Source of the DNA: Siphonodentalium dalli
Taxonomy: Eukaryota; Mollusca; Scaphopoda; Gadilida; Siphonodentaliidae
Reading direction: 5' to 3'
Length of the DNA: 64,000 nt
Assembly (NCBI GenBank): GCA_032622095.1
Contig: CP136062.1
Coordinates: 132,945,282 to 133,009,281, forward strand
The notes beneath the pieces are model-generated. The model did no database searches. It had not been told where the DNA came from and was given only the letters and a program-made list of their open reading frames with translations. This document shows positions 13,060 to 25,304 of this stretch, one piece after another (position 1 is the first letter of the stretch; every line of letters starts with the position of its first letter). The translations under genes and the position numbers were made by a program.

Positions 13060-13512
13060 TAACTCTGCAGATGTTATAATGGTGTTACCATTTTCAAATT
13101 TTAAAACATGTTTAAAAAAAAAATTATGTTTGTTAAATTGAGCAAGGTGAAAATTCAAAAAAAACTGAATAAATCTTTTTTATTTATTTTTTAAGTTATA
13201 TCACTGGCTCCATCAACATTTGAACCAGTGACTTCATTTGAACTAATCTTAATCACAGTCCCCCAAGGACCCTTTGTACCAAATATGAACCCATTCGCCC
13301 CAATGAAATTTGAGAAGTAGTCATTTTAAAAATTACTAAGGTGGAAAAGAGTTATGGTTCATTTGAAAAAACCTGAATGTGATTCACATAGGGAACATCC
13401 ACACCAAATATGAACCCATTCTGTCTTACGGTTTTGGAGGAGAAGATGATTCTTGACGGACGGACAGACAAGGAGTGATGATTATAGCTCCACCGGAAAC
13501 TTCATTTCAGGT
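13060..13512 (+). repeat. Tandem-core element with CTCCACCGGA tail
   Basis: Contains the head AAATTGAGCAAGG (13134-13146), diverged units with ACAGTCCCCCAAGGACC and CCAAATATGAACCCATTC, then ACGGACGGACAGAC, GATTATAGCTCCACCGG and AGGTGAGCTGAAA. Other members are at 29820-31115, 48180-48700 and 51000-51640; a right-end fragment is at 20100-20185. Confidence 0.65.
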
Positions 13513-13607
13513 GAGCTGAAAAGCTGAAAGTATTTATTTTCATAAAATCTGCCAAGTATTTTTAACCCACACAGAACCAAGTCAGTCCAATAATAGCTTG
13601 AGTTTCA

Positions 13608-14165
13608 CTAGACCAAGTCTTCTCAGTCCACAACAGCTTGGGACATCTGTTGGGTTGATGCTGTTTTGGAAGAGTCCCCTCCCATTACTCTTCTATAACA
13701 AACTTTACATCCATAATTGTGTGTGGGAGTTATCTTGCTTATGTCTTCAGATGAGGTCAAATGGATGCTTTGTGTATATGAACATAGATGGCAGCCTTTC
13801 CCAAGCACGATGATACAAAAGTATCAAACATGCATAATTATATCAGAGGTCCATTAAATGTCAGAGCAACAAAATTGATAAGAAAACAAAGCTTTGTTTT
13901 CCAGAGAATTTTGATTTGTCTCGCTATCAGAAAATGTATTTAAACAATACATGAAACGATCACATCATCACTTTACCTTTTCTATCAAGATTATTCTGTC
14001 AGATTATTTATCACATTCAGGGGTTCATGTGAATGTCTGGGCTTCACATGTACATATAGTACATATTTTGAATGAAAGTCCATTATAGAAGAGTAACGGG
14101 AGGGGACTAAAACAGCATCATCCCAACCGATATCCGATGTTGTGGACCGAGAAGACTTGGTCTAG
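13608..14165. mobile_element. Inverted-repeat (fold-back) element
   Basis: Left arm 13608-13698 (CTAGACCAAGTCTTCTCAGT ... CATTACTCTTCTATA) is the reverse complement of right arm 14083-14165 (TATAGAAGAGTAACGGGAGG ... AGACTTGGTCTAG), apart from a few mismatches and small indels. The spacer is about 380 bp of unrelated AT-rich DNA. No obvious target duplication. Confidence 0.75.
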
Positions 14166-14264
14166 AGTATCAGCTGTGAATTATCAATCGATTTCAATGT
14201 TCTGGTCACGTGATGCCACGGGCGATGCATTTGAACTATGAGGGGGAAAATGACATTGGAGATT

Positions 14265-14460
14265 TTGTTTTTGTGATGCGTACTATAAAAGACGAATGGA
14301 GCCCTCAATTTAATGTCCTCATAGTAGTGAACATCCCTACCAAATTTCATTGAGATCCAAGCTACTGTTCAAGTTATGATATGAAAAGACATCAGACGTA
14401 CGTCCGCACGTCTGACGGATGGCTAGACAGGTGCAAAACAGTATACCCCACTTTTTAAAA
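14265..14460 (+). repeat. Right part of a tandem-core element ending in ATACCCC
   Basis: One core unit (GTCCTCATAGTAGTGAACAT, CAAATTTCATTGAGATCC) followed by a GACGGATGGCTAGACAG run and GTGCAAAACAGTATACCCC. The family is better seen at 22313-23175. Confidence 0.6.
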
Positions 14461-14864
14461 AATAAAATATGTGTACACATATGAAAATAATGCATGAACA
14501 TTATGTATCACGCAGCTTGAAATAATTATAGCTTCCACATCAGTAATCAAATAATATAATATGTTCTTACAGCGAATTGCCCATTGTCAATGTTTGTAAC
14601 ATTTGTCTTGCTTGTAAGCAAAATATAAATTTTATTTTGAGAAGTTTGAATTGGTTTTAGGAAAACGTCCGATATCCTAAAGTTCTTCATAGTTTCATAA
14701 TTTTGGGAATCTGTGCCCCATTGCTTATATATTACAGCATCAAAGGGACGGAGTTTACAAAAATTGTGAAGTTACAAGTCGAGGCATGATAAAACTTATA
14801 TATACTATGGCAAGTGACAATATCATATTAATATTAACACCTAACACTACCATACATTGTGACT

Positions 14865-15985
14865 ATTTGCAATAGGTCCCCATTTGCAGAATTCCCTAAA
14901 ATGGCGAAAAAGAGAGATTTGAAGGGGAACAGTTGTGTATATGTCAATTGAGACTGATTTTAAATGAATAACGACATGATAATAGTGGCTTGTTCTATCA
15001 ATAATATCCGCCGATGTCACTGGTGCAGACCAATATGATGATAAACATTCGCTATGGGCATACAGTGGCATATATGCCTACCTTACTCGTATTTAAATTT
15101 CGTGCAGTACTAATTTTTGCACACCCATCGATGTGCAAATTTAAAACTGAGCAAAAACTAGAAGGAATCCTGAGTTTACATCAAACCACATGGCAGACAA
15201 AATGGCTATGTTGATGTATTACACACATTACTAAATGTTAGACTGAATGGACAAATATAGGTCTGCATGTATGCCAATAGTTTCATACAAGCAACAAACA
15301 TCAACACAATTACCCATATGTGAAGTGACAAAACATGGTAACATTGATGTTGAAATACATGTGATTGTTAAGAAGTACACATGATCCAGACTGATGGTGC
15401 GCGAAAGCACGACCTACAACCATGGAGTGACACCTTTCCTGACCAAATAGCCTGAATTAGTTATGTCAACACAACCTGCAGACAAGTAGCATATACACGG
15501 TTGTGGTTTTACTTCTTTCGAGTTCATTTCAATGATGTCTAACTATTTCAGTGTCCGAATAATTATTTCGAGCATATAAACACACATCTTCACAACAAAT
15601 TGATGACGCAGTTATGTTTTACATTATGTAAATCTGTCTTGATGGTGTTTAAGATATACATGTATCTTCGGGAATGATTAAGCACTTATACTGTAATCAG
15701 ATCCAAGATATTTACAAAAATATTTGTGTCCGTTTTAAATTCGCCCATTTAAAACTGAGCAAAAAAATAGTGCTGCACAAATTTAAATACAAGTAAGGTA
15801 TACACAGCAAATGTTTATCAACCTTGGCACATATTTGTGATAGAACAAGCCACTTTTATCGATTATTGTATCATTTTTCGTTTAAAATATGTCTCAATTG
15901 AGATATACATACACCCATTCCTCCCTTCAAATCTTTTTTTTCCGCCCATTTATGGGACCTATGCAAATGGGGATATACTAATTTG
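14865..15985. mobile_element. Large inverted-repeat element
   Basis: Left arm about 14865-15150 matches the reverse complement of about 15735-15985. Diagnostic pairs: GGTCCCCATTTGCA with TGCAAATGGGGATA, TGGCTTGTTCTATCA with TGATAGAACAAGCCA, and ATTTAAAACTGAGCAAAAA (direct-looking at both inner ends). The arms differ by many substitutions. The spacer of roughly 580 bp shows no gene. Confidence 0.65.
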
Positions 15986-16061
15986 GATAACCAAATCAGC
16001 TTTTTGTGAAATTCCATTGTTGTTGTACTGGATGATATGGGGATTATGTATCTTTAATAAT

Positions 16062-17072
16062 GAAAGTGTCAATGACACTGTAGCTCAACCTGGAGAGGTG
16101 ATAATTCATACATTACAGCCAATGGAGATACATGTATAAGGAATGCGGAAAGTTGTTCTTTTTAAGTAGCGTTCACCAGAGGTCAACCCGAAGCACCTTA
16201 TGAAGTTTGGGATCAATGAGAAAAAAAATCATGTTGTCAGTCAAGGGCATGAAAAGGTATTTAGTGATGCAAAGAGTAAAATCCAAGATGGCTGCCGGCA
16301 GTTCTTTGAATATTGTTCAAATTCAAGAGCTGCCATCCAGAATTGATCGTGAAATGCCTGTAATTTTTTTGAACATTTCTCCAATAAACGTCCGCTGCAG
16401 GGTGTACCGATGTATTAATTTGTGAAATCCAAGATGGCTGTATGTTTGTTTTTAACAAAATTTGGAAAAAATTTGATGGCTCCCATCTAGTGACAATGAG
16501 GGATGTGGCCTGTAGGGAATGGCGAAGGATTTAGTTATGCAAAGAATAAAATCCAAGATGGCCACTGGTGGCCATGTTTTTCAACTAAATTTAATGACTC
16601 TTTATCTAGTGGTTCATATGAAGTTTGGTGACGAATGGATTATGGATGTGATCTCTAGCCTACTGTAGGGCGCCAAAGAATTTAGTCATGCAAAGAGTAA
16701 AATCTAAGATGGCTGCCAGCAGCTATGTTTTTCATAAAAATTCATTAAATTTTGATAGCCACCACCCAGAGGTGACCCTAAACATGGCTGTAAATTTTCA
16801 AAACATTTTTCCAATAAATACCAACTGAAAGGTGTGCCGATGAATTCAAATTTGAAATCCAAGATGGCTGTTTTAAACGAATTTCGGGAAACATTCATGG
16901 CTCCCATGTAGAGGTCACTCCAAAGATCCTTATGAAGTTGGTGATGATCGGATGAGAGCTGTGACCTGTAGGGTGTGCTAAAGGAAATTGTTGACAGATG
17001 GACGGATACACGCTCAGACAAACGCCATCCCATGGCAATAGCTTACATTTTACTTTGGCAAGTTGAGCTAAA
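16062..17072 (+). mobile_element. Tandem-core element with GTAGCTCAAC / GTTGAGCTA ends
   Basis: Starts AAGTGTCAATGACACTGTAG and ends GGCAAGTTGAGCTAAAAA. Five or more diverged core units carry AAATCCAAGATGGC and GGATTTAGTTATGCAAAG. The longest member of the family in this window. Confidence 0.7.
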
Positions 17073-17079
17073 AATTGCA

Positions 17080-18150
17080 CCTAAACAAAATAGAGCAAAA
17101 TATTTTATAACAGACATATGCACAAGACCGACAGAACTGATTTCAATATCTCGCACCAAACTTTGCAAATCCTTTGCATTGAAGTGGAGTATAGGAGAAG
17201 GATGAATCATAAGTTTGTCTTTTACACAGCCTTAGGTGGTGTCTTCTCTTGAGAAAGTTTTGTTCTCATTTTTTTCTTTAACTGTGTCTTTGCAACCATT
17301 TATCTGTCTTGACCAATGTCACAGTCTTATATAGAAACTGAGAAAAATCTTCATTGGAGCTGGTGAAGCTGGTGTTGGCTGATTTTCTTTTAGAAGTTAT
17401 GCCAGACATCCCCTCCTGCCTCTGAAATGGGCCTCAATCCTTACCACGTGAAATGTCAGAACCTGAAATAACAATTAATAGTAATAACTTCAGCCAGTCC
17501 GGAGGATAAACTCAGTTCAGAGGAGAAAAAGTGTCAATATTGCATTCAACCACCTGGGTGTAATCGCTATTTTGTCATATCAAAAGTTGCTGCCACACAA
17601 AAGACACTTGCACTGTCGATCAGGCATGGATTCGAAGACACCATTGCTATTCTACTTCTAATTATTATTTATGTTTTCTTTTATTTTAAATATTTTTATT
17701 ATCATGACGTCAGCGTGCTTTGTCAAAATATTAAATCAAAGCTGCGTTGAATTTGGCATGATACAGTGCAATTTGTTGTTTTAGGCCAAAAGTCGAACAT
17801 TTTCCTACTTTCACTGACTTTTGGTTATCAGTTTGAAAATTTCCAAACGTAGGGATTATATCAGTTTGTAAATTTACAACAGTGGGAAAGCTTGAGATGG
17901 TTGGAAATTTCCAACCCAAGTGCGATGGGGTGCAAAGGAATTTCATAGACTTGGATATTTGGTATGGTTCAAGGAGGTGTGCAGTTGCACATTCAATGTG
18001 GACATCTCTGTCAAATCCCATTTTCTAATTTAATTGTCTTTATATTATAGCCCTACTATGCAAATTATGTTCATTCAATTTGATTTATTTGCAAAAGCAC
18101 CAACAAAGGCAGTATGCTAATAAAACAATACATCAATATATATATATATA
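17080..18150. other. No gene recognised
   Basis: AT-rich. 17810-17925 has a short inverted motif (GGAAATTTCCAA and related). The 96-codon minus frame at 17731-18021 shows no family resemblance. Confidence 0.45.
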
Positions 18151-18159
18151 TCAGTTTGT

Positions 18160-18380
18160 AAAATATATAAAAAGAGTAGGATCTCTCTGGCTGATAATGA
18201 CTTTTCTCCGAGACCCCTATGATCGATTCAACCAAATTTGTTTGTGGTAACTCGGGGTACCCCATCGGATGTTATAATGCTGTTATTTTATCGAAATTTT
18301 GATTTAAAAAAATAATTTTAAATTCAATATTTTTTTCAACTTTTTAAATAAATTAAAAAAAAAATCAAAATGATTAAACA
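18160..18380 (-). repeat. Reverse-oriented fragment of a tandem-core element head
   Basis: CAACCAAATTTGTTTG (18230-18245), CGGATGTTATAATGCTGTT and the AT-rich stretch that follows resemble 51055-51190 and 13065-13130, the left part of the CTCCACCGGA-tail elements. Confidence 0.4.
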
Positions 18381-18599
18381 AACAAATTGTGCTAAAAGTG
18401 CACAAAGAGGCCGCGGTTGAATAAAGGCTCACAGAAAGAGTGTGTCTAAGATCAAAATTTATCACACAGTAGCTCGCTCCCCTAAATCCGATCTCATATT
18501 TTTTAGTAAGACACACATGTATAATTCCCATGTGCAGTGACATAAGAGCTCCGTTCAATGATGTCGATATCAATGCCAGAACTTTATTATTATGTTAAT

Positions 18600-21362
18600 T
18601 AGAATATAATAATGATATTCAATTTGTGTTGTGTTATTTAGTGTTGACTGTGAGATAAACATTGGTGATAATGGTGGTTGAACAATTTTGTCAGCAAGAA
18701 AAGACTCATTCAAAATGGAACTATATTTTTTCTTGAAGGGTTTCTTTGGTTGTGGTAAAGAAATAAAAATATTTTTTTAACCCCAGGCATTTCGAGATCA
18801 TTTTCCTTGCTAAAATGTGATTATGTGATAGAATTGATCTCGAATTCATCCAATTTATTCACAAAATTTATAAACCTTGTCCACAAAATTTGTATTTGAG
18901 TCGAGCTTTAGCTTGGTTAATAAATTTAATATAAAATTGCGACTCATTAGAGATCCTCTACGTATGCACTTAGTGCACAAATGGACTGCAGGCCGATCCA
19001 ACACTAAATATGGAGCCAGTTTCAGCCACATAATAAAATAACATGAATTTTTATTGTGTAATGGCATACATAAATATTTATTCAGAACACTTATCAAATA
19101 AGTGCCTGACAACATTGCCCAATTTACAATTCAATATGAAAACTGAGAAGACTGGCACTATGAAGACTACAACAGTCAGTACTTGTCAAATTTACTTCAA
19201 AATAAATAGTTAGAATTATACACTCAGCTTAGAAATTAAAGTGTTCACAGTGACATACATATTCTTGATTCAATTAATTTGAAGGCAGAGTATTAAATCT
19301 GCAAGGACTGCACCTTCTTGAATAACCAACCCAATTTGAGCAAACCTGATATGAGATTCATGTGTTGACATTTAATATGTGCACCACATGTGTACATGTG
19401 TTGGAAGACATATAAAATGTATTATACTGACATTCATCAGAAGAGTTATTTGAATTAAGTGAATGTTATCAGGAACTAAATTCTACAGGTAGTTCATACT
19501 CAAATTTAAATGTTAAAATAGTAGGAAAAGGGTACGAAAGATTTTAGATACCAGTCAAGTATTTAAAGCTTAATGAAACTGTCCAATTTTGTCCTCATCA
19601 GAAGCAGAACCCACCCCATGATATCGTGTTATAAACTAATAAATAGTGGGAAAAATATTACAACTGGGAGCCCTTTCTCTTGATTTATATTGGTCTATAA
19701 TTATATATTCATTTTGGTATTTATAATTGGTTTTGGAAAAAAAAATCAAATGTCATTGAAAAAATATGCAATCAATCCGCCATCCCCTCCCCTCCTCTGT
19801 TGGCATATCCCTGCGAGAATAGGACATGTAGGATGATTTATTTGGATGTCTGACTACTAACTCTGACATGCATTTCAACACCCACCTCCATGTTCTATTT
19901 GAGTAAGTACATGTGTGCCCCACTATTATGAGTACACATGGACATATAAAGACTTTGAAAAAAACAAATTCTAGTATGTCAGTGAGTATGTGGGTTAATA
20001 CTACACATGTACCCTCTGTCAAACAAGTATTTCATTTAGATTAAATAGTGGATTCAACTTTACTCCTGCCACCAATAGACCAGGCATTGTTTCTGCTGGA
20101 TCTGCCCCAGTCACCCAAGGACCAAATATATACAGACGGACGGATGACTATAGCTCCACCAGAGACTTCACATTAGGTGAGCTAAAATCCACATCACTTT
20201 ATCATATACTATCCTTAACAACCTAATCGACAATACATTTTTTGTATAATTGCAACCACTTTTTTGCTTTTTGTGATAACTCATTTTTTTTTCCAATGTC
20301 ACTGAGTATAATAGTAAATGCAGCTTTAAATCATTACCTTTATTAATATTCATATCCTTTTGTTCTCGTCCAATAGCTCATTTGATAAGTTATGGTCCAA
20401 TTTCTGTTCACATTGGGATATAGCTACGATATCTAAAAATAAAATATACAGGTACTTTATAATCACTCAGAATAAATTAATATGTACCACAATATGGTGG
20501 TAGACTGTTTGTCTATATGACATTGGATTATCAACTTGAAATTGTACTGCTGCAATCTTTTTAAACTGATTTTGTCCATAGTTTCAGATAGTTTGCTTAA
20601 ATTTAAGTAAGATTCTGCAAATATCAAATTTCGGATCGAATTGAATATTTAAAACAACTTGAGTTAAACCAAATTGCCATTCATGGAAATTAACGAGAGT
20701 ATGAGAAATGATATAAGATTAACATGAGTGAATTATAGATCACCACAAAGTCTTGGGTCATTAAAGAAGCATGTTTATATTGTGGACACTCTTTGATTCA
20801 GAAATTCAATCCAGTCCAGTAAATTAACTGTTGCAAATAACTTATGAAGCGGACCATTACGAGTATAAAATGAGATATCCTATAGAGTATAGTGCTTGTG
20901 TAGAGAGTTAGGAAATCAGAGAGATGTACAACACAATTTCAAAGATCCATCATGTTACCTTCATGTATGTGCCTTCACATTAATCTCTATTTAAATAATT
21001 ACTGTTGAACAAATAAATAAAAACAAAAACAATTCATTAAACTTTACTGTTTTTGATACCAAACATTTTCACTCAGTAAAATAAACATTTGTCTACTTTC
21101 CTCAATGAGATAATTGTTTTTGTGCACTCAAATCACGAGATATCCTCTTAATATACATGTGGTTGATGTCAGCGTCAATAAATTTGTTACCAATTGTTGT
21201 GCTCTTCGACAACTCTAGTCCACAGCATTAGATTCCTTGTGTCAAAGAAATGCCTATATATAAGTGGTATTTTTCTGCACCAACCCAAAATATGTTACTG
21301 TATCTATTACATTGAGAAGAAAAAATCACTGGGTTCATGTTTATGTGTGAAAAGATAAAAGA
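18600..21362. other. No gene; AT-rich with small repeat fragments
   Basis: The only recognisable piece is the right end of a tandem-core element at 20100-20185 (ACGGACGGATGAC, TAGCTCCACCAGAGACTTC, GGTGAGCTAAAA). The remaining frames are short and unconvincing. Confidence 0.5.
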
Positions 21363-21981
21363 TCTAATATATATTTTGGGACTTCTGTCTGTTTGTTTGT
21401 TAGCAATGACCGGGAAAACTGCCTGACAGATTTTGACGAAATTTTTATACCTAGGGTTACTTTTGTCTGGGGAATGTTTTGGATGGGTCAAATCGTGACC
21501 CTGACCTGACCTTGACCTTCAAAAATGTCAATTCAAGGTCAAATCTGGTAAAACGGGATGGATTTAGACGAAATTTGATACCTATAGGTACCGGTACCTT
21601 TGTCCGGGGAGTCTTTTGGACGAGTCAAATCGTGACCCCGACCTGATCTTGACCTTCAAAGTTCAATTCAAGGTCAAATCGGGTAAAACGGAAATTTGAG
21701 ACCTAGGGATAATTTTGTTCGGGGAGTGTTTTGGACGGGTCAAATCGTGACCCCGACCTAACCTTCAAAATGGTCAATTCAAGGTCAAATTGCGAATTTT
21801 GACGGTATTTTGACGAAATTTGGTACCTACGGTTACTTTTGTCCGAGGAGTGTTTTGGATGGGACAAATCGTGACCCCGACCTGACCTTGACCTTCAAAA
21901 TGGTCAATTCAAGGTCAAATCGCGCATTTCGCCAGAAAGCAGAGGGGAAACAGCCCGGACGAAGTCGGGTCCACCAGCTAG
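21363..21981 (+). mobile_element. Non-autonomous Helitron of a second subfamily
   Basis: Begins TCTAATATATATTTTGGGAC after an A and ends with hairpin GCCCGGACGAAGTCGGG then TCCACCAGCTAG and T. Inside are four units of ~125 bp (GACGAAATTTGATACCTA, TTTTGGACGGGTCAAATCG, TGACCTTGACCTTC). Ends resemble the 7.2-8.9 kb Helitrons but the core differs. Its last two bases form part of the adjoining hAT target duplication, so the Helitron was there first. Confidence 0.8.
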
Positions 21982-22312
21982 TACGATTAGAGGTGCCACG
22001 ACTATTGATTTTGATAATCGATAATCGGGCGTCAATAATCGACTATAATCGATTAATCGTACCTAATATTAGTAACATCAGTGGAAGTATACCGTAATAT
22101 GGCCTATTGCCTGGGTGCTCGTTAACTCAATAACTGCACTGTCGCTGGTCATTTGAGACATTGGCTGATGTAATTTTTACGTTAATAAAATGCATCATAA
22201 ACCACTGTTAATGACTAATGAGCACAATGTATTGCATACCAGCACAGTTCTCAGCGATGTTATGGTTATAATATTTGTGAGTTCATTAGAACGAACGTAG
22301 CGATTAATTTAA

Positions 22313-23175
22313 GTTTTAGGAATAGCCACAGAGATGGACTGTCGTCCGGTACATACCCCCTAGTGGCATACCGCCTAGTGTGGGCATATCTATAACTTAT
22401 GACTGCTATACTCAGACAGATGGACCCAAAAATCAGCATTTTCATATAAACGAAGATGAATAACTATAGCACAAAAAAACAAAACAAAACAGGTGAATGT
22501 GCCATTAAATGTCCTCATAGTGGTGAACATCCATACAAAATTTCATTGAGATCCGAGCATTACTGTTCAAGTTATGACCCGAACAGACATCGGATGGACC
22601 AAACAGCCAACATGTCCAGATAAACAAAGATGTATAACTTTAGAATGGAAAATCTGAACAAAACGATGGAACCCTCTTTTTATTGTCCTCATAGTAGTGA
22701 ACATCCATACCAAATTTCATTGAGATCCGAGCACTACTGTTCATGTTATGACATGAACAGACACCAGACGGACCAAAAATCCAACTTTTCCAGATAAACA
22801 AAGATGAATAACTCTAGAATGGAAAATCCGAACAAAACGATGGAACCCTCTATTTAATGTCCTCATAGTTGTGAACATACATTCCAAATTACATTGAGAT
22901 CCCAGCACAACTGTTGAAGTTACGACATGAACAGACACCAGATGGACCAAAAATCCAACATTTCCAGATAAACAAAGATGAATAACTCTAGAATGGAAAA
23001 TCCGAACAAAACGATGGAACCCTCTATTTAATGTTCTCATAGTAGTGAACATCCATACCTAATTTCATTGAGGTCCGAGCACTATTGTTCAAGTTATGAC
23101 AAGAACAGACATCGGACGGACGGACAGACAGGTGCAAAACAGTATACCCCCCTTTAAAAAAAAAAGGGGGTATAA
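22313..23175 (+). mobile_element. Tandem-core element inserted in hAT copy 1
   Basis: Boundaries come from comparison with the uninterrupted copy at about 26940. About 3.5 units of a 174-bp core start at 22511, 22685, 22859 and 23033 (GTCCTCATAGTAGTGAACAT ... GATAAACAAAGATGAATAAC). Next come GGACGGACGGACAGACAG and CAGTATACCCCCCTTT, which pairs with AAAGGGGGTATA as a terminal hairpin. Confidence 0.78.
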
Positions 23176-23714
23176 CAATACAAAAGTAGGAATGAACAAT
23201 GGACCGCCGGTTGTTCCTAAATAAAGGAATCAAATGTTATGGAAACTATAAGTTTCATCAAACTTTCAGAGCGTGGTTAACAATCACAAACGTGTGCGCC
23301 ACCTGCAAATTGCATGACTCAGAACAATTTAAGTATTTGATAACAGTCCGTTTCATTCAGCATTCACCTCACGATATGCGATAGCCTTTACTAGTAACTT
23401 CTAAGTATACATTTGTACTTATACAAACAAAGTACACTTGCAATGCAATTGGGGAGAACATCACTGATTAAAATGCCATATATATATTGTTCCCTGGTTT
23501 TAGAGAAAATGTCAATCAACATCCCATTGGTCCAATCAGATTCAAGGGCGAGTGCATTCAGTTCATTGAACACGGTGACAGTCGGCACATTTCAAAGACA
23601 TATTGCCACCTTTCAAGTATACTAAAATATACAACGATGTCGCAATGTGTTAAAATCTGCAGTGCGGCCAATTTGTAGAATATACAACGATCCGACGAGA
23701 AACCATGTCGCATC

Positions 23715-25304
23715 CAGGGATGGGGTAATTGTAATTGATTGTAATTAATTACATTTTTTTCAAGTAATTGCATGTAATTGGTAATTCAGTTTATTCTCAA
23801 TTACATGTAATTGCAATTGTAATTGGTTAGGATGTAATTGTAATTGTAATTAGGATCTAATTTCAATTACTTCAAAATCACAGGTACTTGTTTCTTCTCA
23901 AAGTTCTCTTTCATGATTCATCCAATGGTTTCTTCAAATGTTTTTTTCTCCCAAATTTCAAAGTGTAAGACTGGTGACTGTCTATCACTTTGTTGTCACA
24001 ATACTGAGTTTTTATCCACTGTGTCTCAATGGTGAATTCTGTTGACACCTCCTGTTTGTTTGCTTAAGCATTGGTTAACCTTTGAGGTAGAAGGCTTGTT
24101 TTGATAAATACACTGAGAAACCAACTTCAAATAATTGACAATAGATCACTATAATATATCACTCTTATGATCATGTTTCATTATCTCCATCTGATATGGT
24201 ATATGTGCTATGGTAGAAAGTCATACCAACCATTGCTAATGCTATCAACATGTCTACAAAAAATCTGGCAGCATTTTAATTTGCAGAAAAACACATCGTG
24301 TCCTATGAAAGTGAAGTGCAAACTTTGCCCAACTACAATATCCAGTTCCAAAAAAGTTACCTCCAATTTTGTGACACATCTGAAGGTAAGTTTCCATTGC
24401 TATGTATTAGTTTTGTTTAATTCCATTGACATATAACCTCAGTCATATGGTGGTATTGGTATATGCATTGTTTCTTGTCCCTTCTAATTTGCAACTGAAT
24501 GACAAAGTGGGGACAAATATCTGCCTCAATAATCCCCCAATTAGCACTGTCTAGTGGAGGCATTGTGTTACCAGTAAGCTGGTGGCCACAAAGGCTAATT
24601 AAGTTTATGGCTCTAATTGCAATCAGAGTGTTGATTATCTCATTGTCCTTTACAATTGGCCTGGCTGTGTGTCTGACTTACTGAGATAGTCTTATTCCCT
24701 TAATAATTAAATGATGAATACATGTGTGTTACTAAAATACTCTATTATTTTCATTTTATAGCGAAAGCACCAAGATGTGTATGAATCCAGTCACACAAGC
24801 ACCATCAGCAAGTGATCAACAACCTACTAGGATCTTTCAGTATGCAAAAACATCGGTCAAGAATGCCAAAGCATTGAAGATAGTTAGCAAAGTTCATAAA
24901 TCTCTGATATCATTCCAATTTCTAGAAGATCAACCCCGACTACAAGCTGCCAATGCAACACGCTGGAGTTGCCAGCTATAAATCATGATTCGCTCAGTTC
25001 TTCGAACACCTATACTGGACTCAGTACATTGGCTGCTCTGTACCAAGTGTGCTTCACCGTGTATTTCATCTTGCTTGTATTAAATTTATGTTTTGTTATC
25101 AAATAAAGTTTATATAATTAAAACTGTTCCTACTTCCATTATGTGCTGAAATGTAATTGTAATTGAATTACATTTCAAAGTAATTGTAATTGTAATTAAT
25201 TACATTGTGAAATAGATGTAATGGGAATTATAATTGTAATTGAAAAATGTTGAAGTAATTGTAATTGTAATTGATTACATTCACAAGTAATTGCCCCAAG
25301 CCTG
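23715..25304 (+). mobile_element. hAT element of another family, nested, with BED-finger remnant
   Basis: 1590 bp. Ends CAGGGATGGGGTAATTG and CAATTACTTGTG...(complement) finishing GCCCCAAGCCTG, flanked by a perfect 8-bp duplication GTCGCATC (23707-23714, 25305-25312). Both ends carry arrays of GTAATTG/TGTAATTG. The paralogous site at about 27485 (CCATGTCATCAAATG) has no insertion. It contains pieces of a BED-type hAT transposase, so it derives from an autonomous parent. Confidence 0.88.
24296..24830 (+). pseudogene. Remnant hAT transposase: split BED zinc finger
   Basis: One exon reads PMKVKCKLCPTTISSSKK ... NFVTHLK, ends at a GTAAGT donor (about 24388) and resumes after a TTTTATAG acceptor (24763) as RKHQDVYESSHTSTISK, then stop. 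Joined in frame, the Cys pair CKLC and the His pair HLKRKH have the C-x2-C ... H-x4-H spacing of a BED finger, a DNA-binding domain common in hAT transposases. Further on, in another frame, LQAANATRWSCQL (about 24940-24978) resembles the NDTRWNS region of hAT catalytic domains. The rest of the transposase is missing, so this copy should be inactive. Confidence 0.65.

Noticed and set aside
17731-18021. 96-codon minus-strand frame
   Set aside because: No family resemblance; overlaps small inverted repeats and lacks splice or promoter context.
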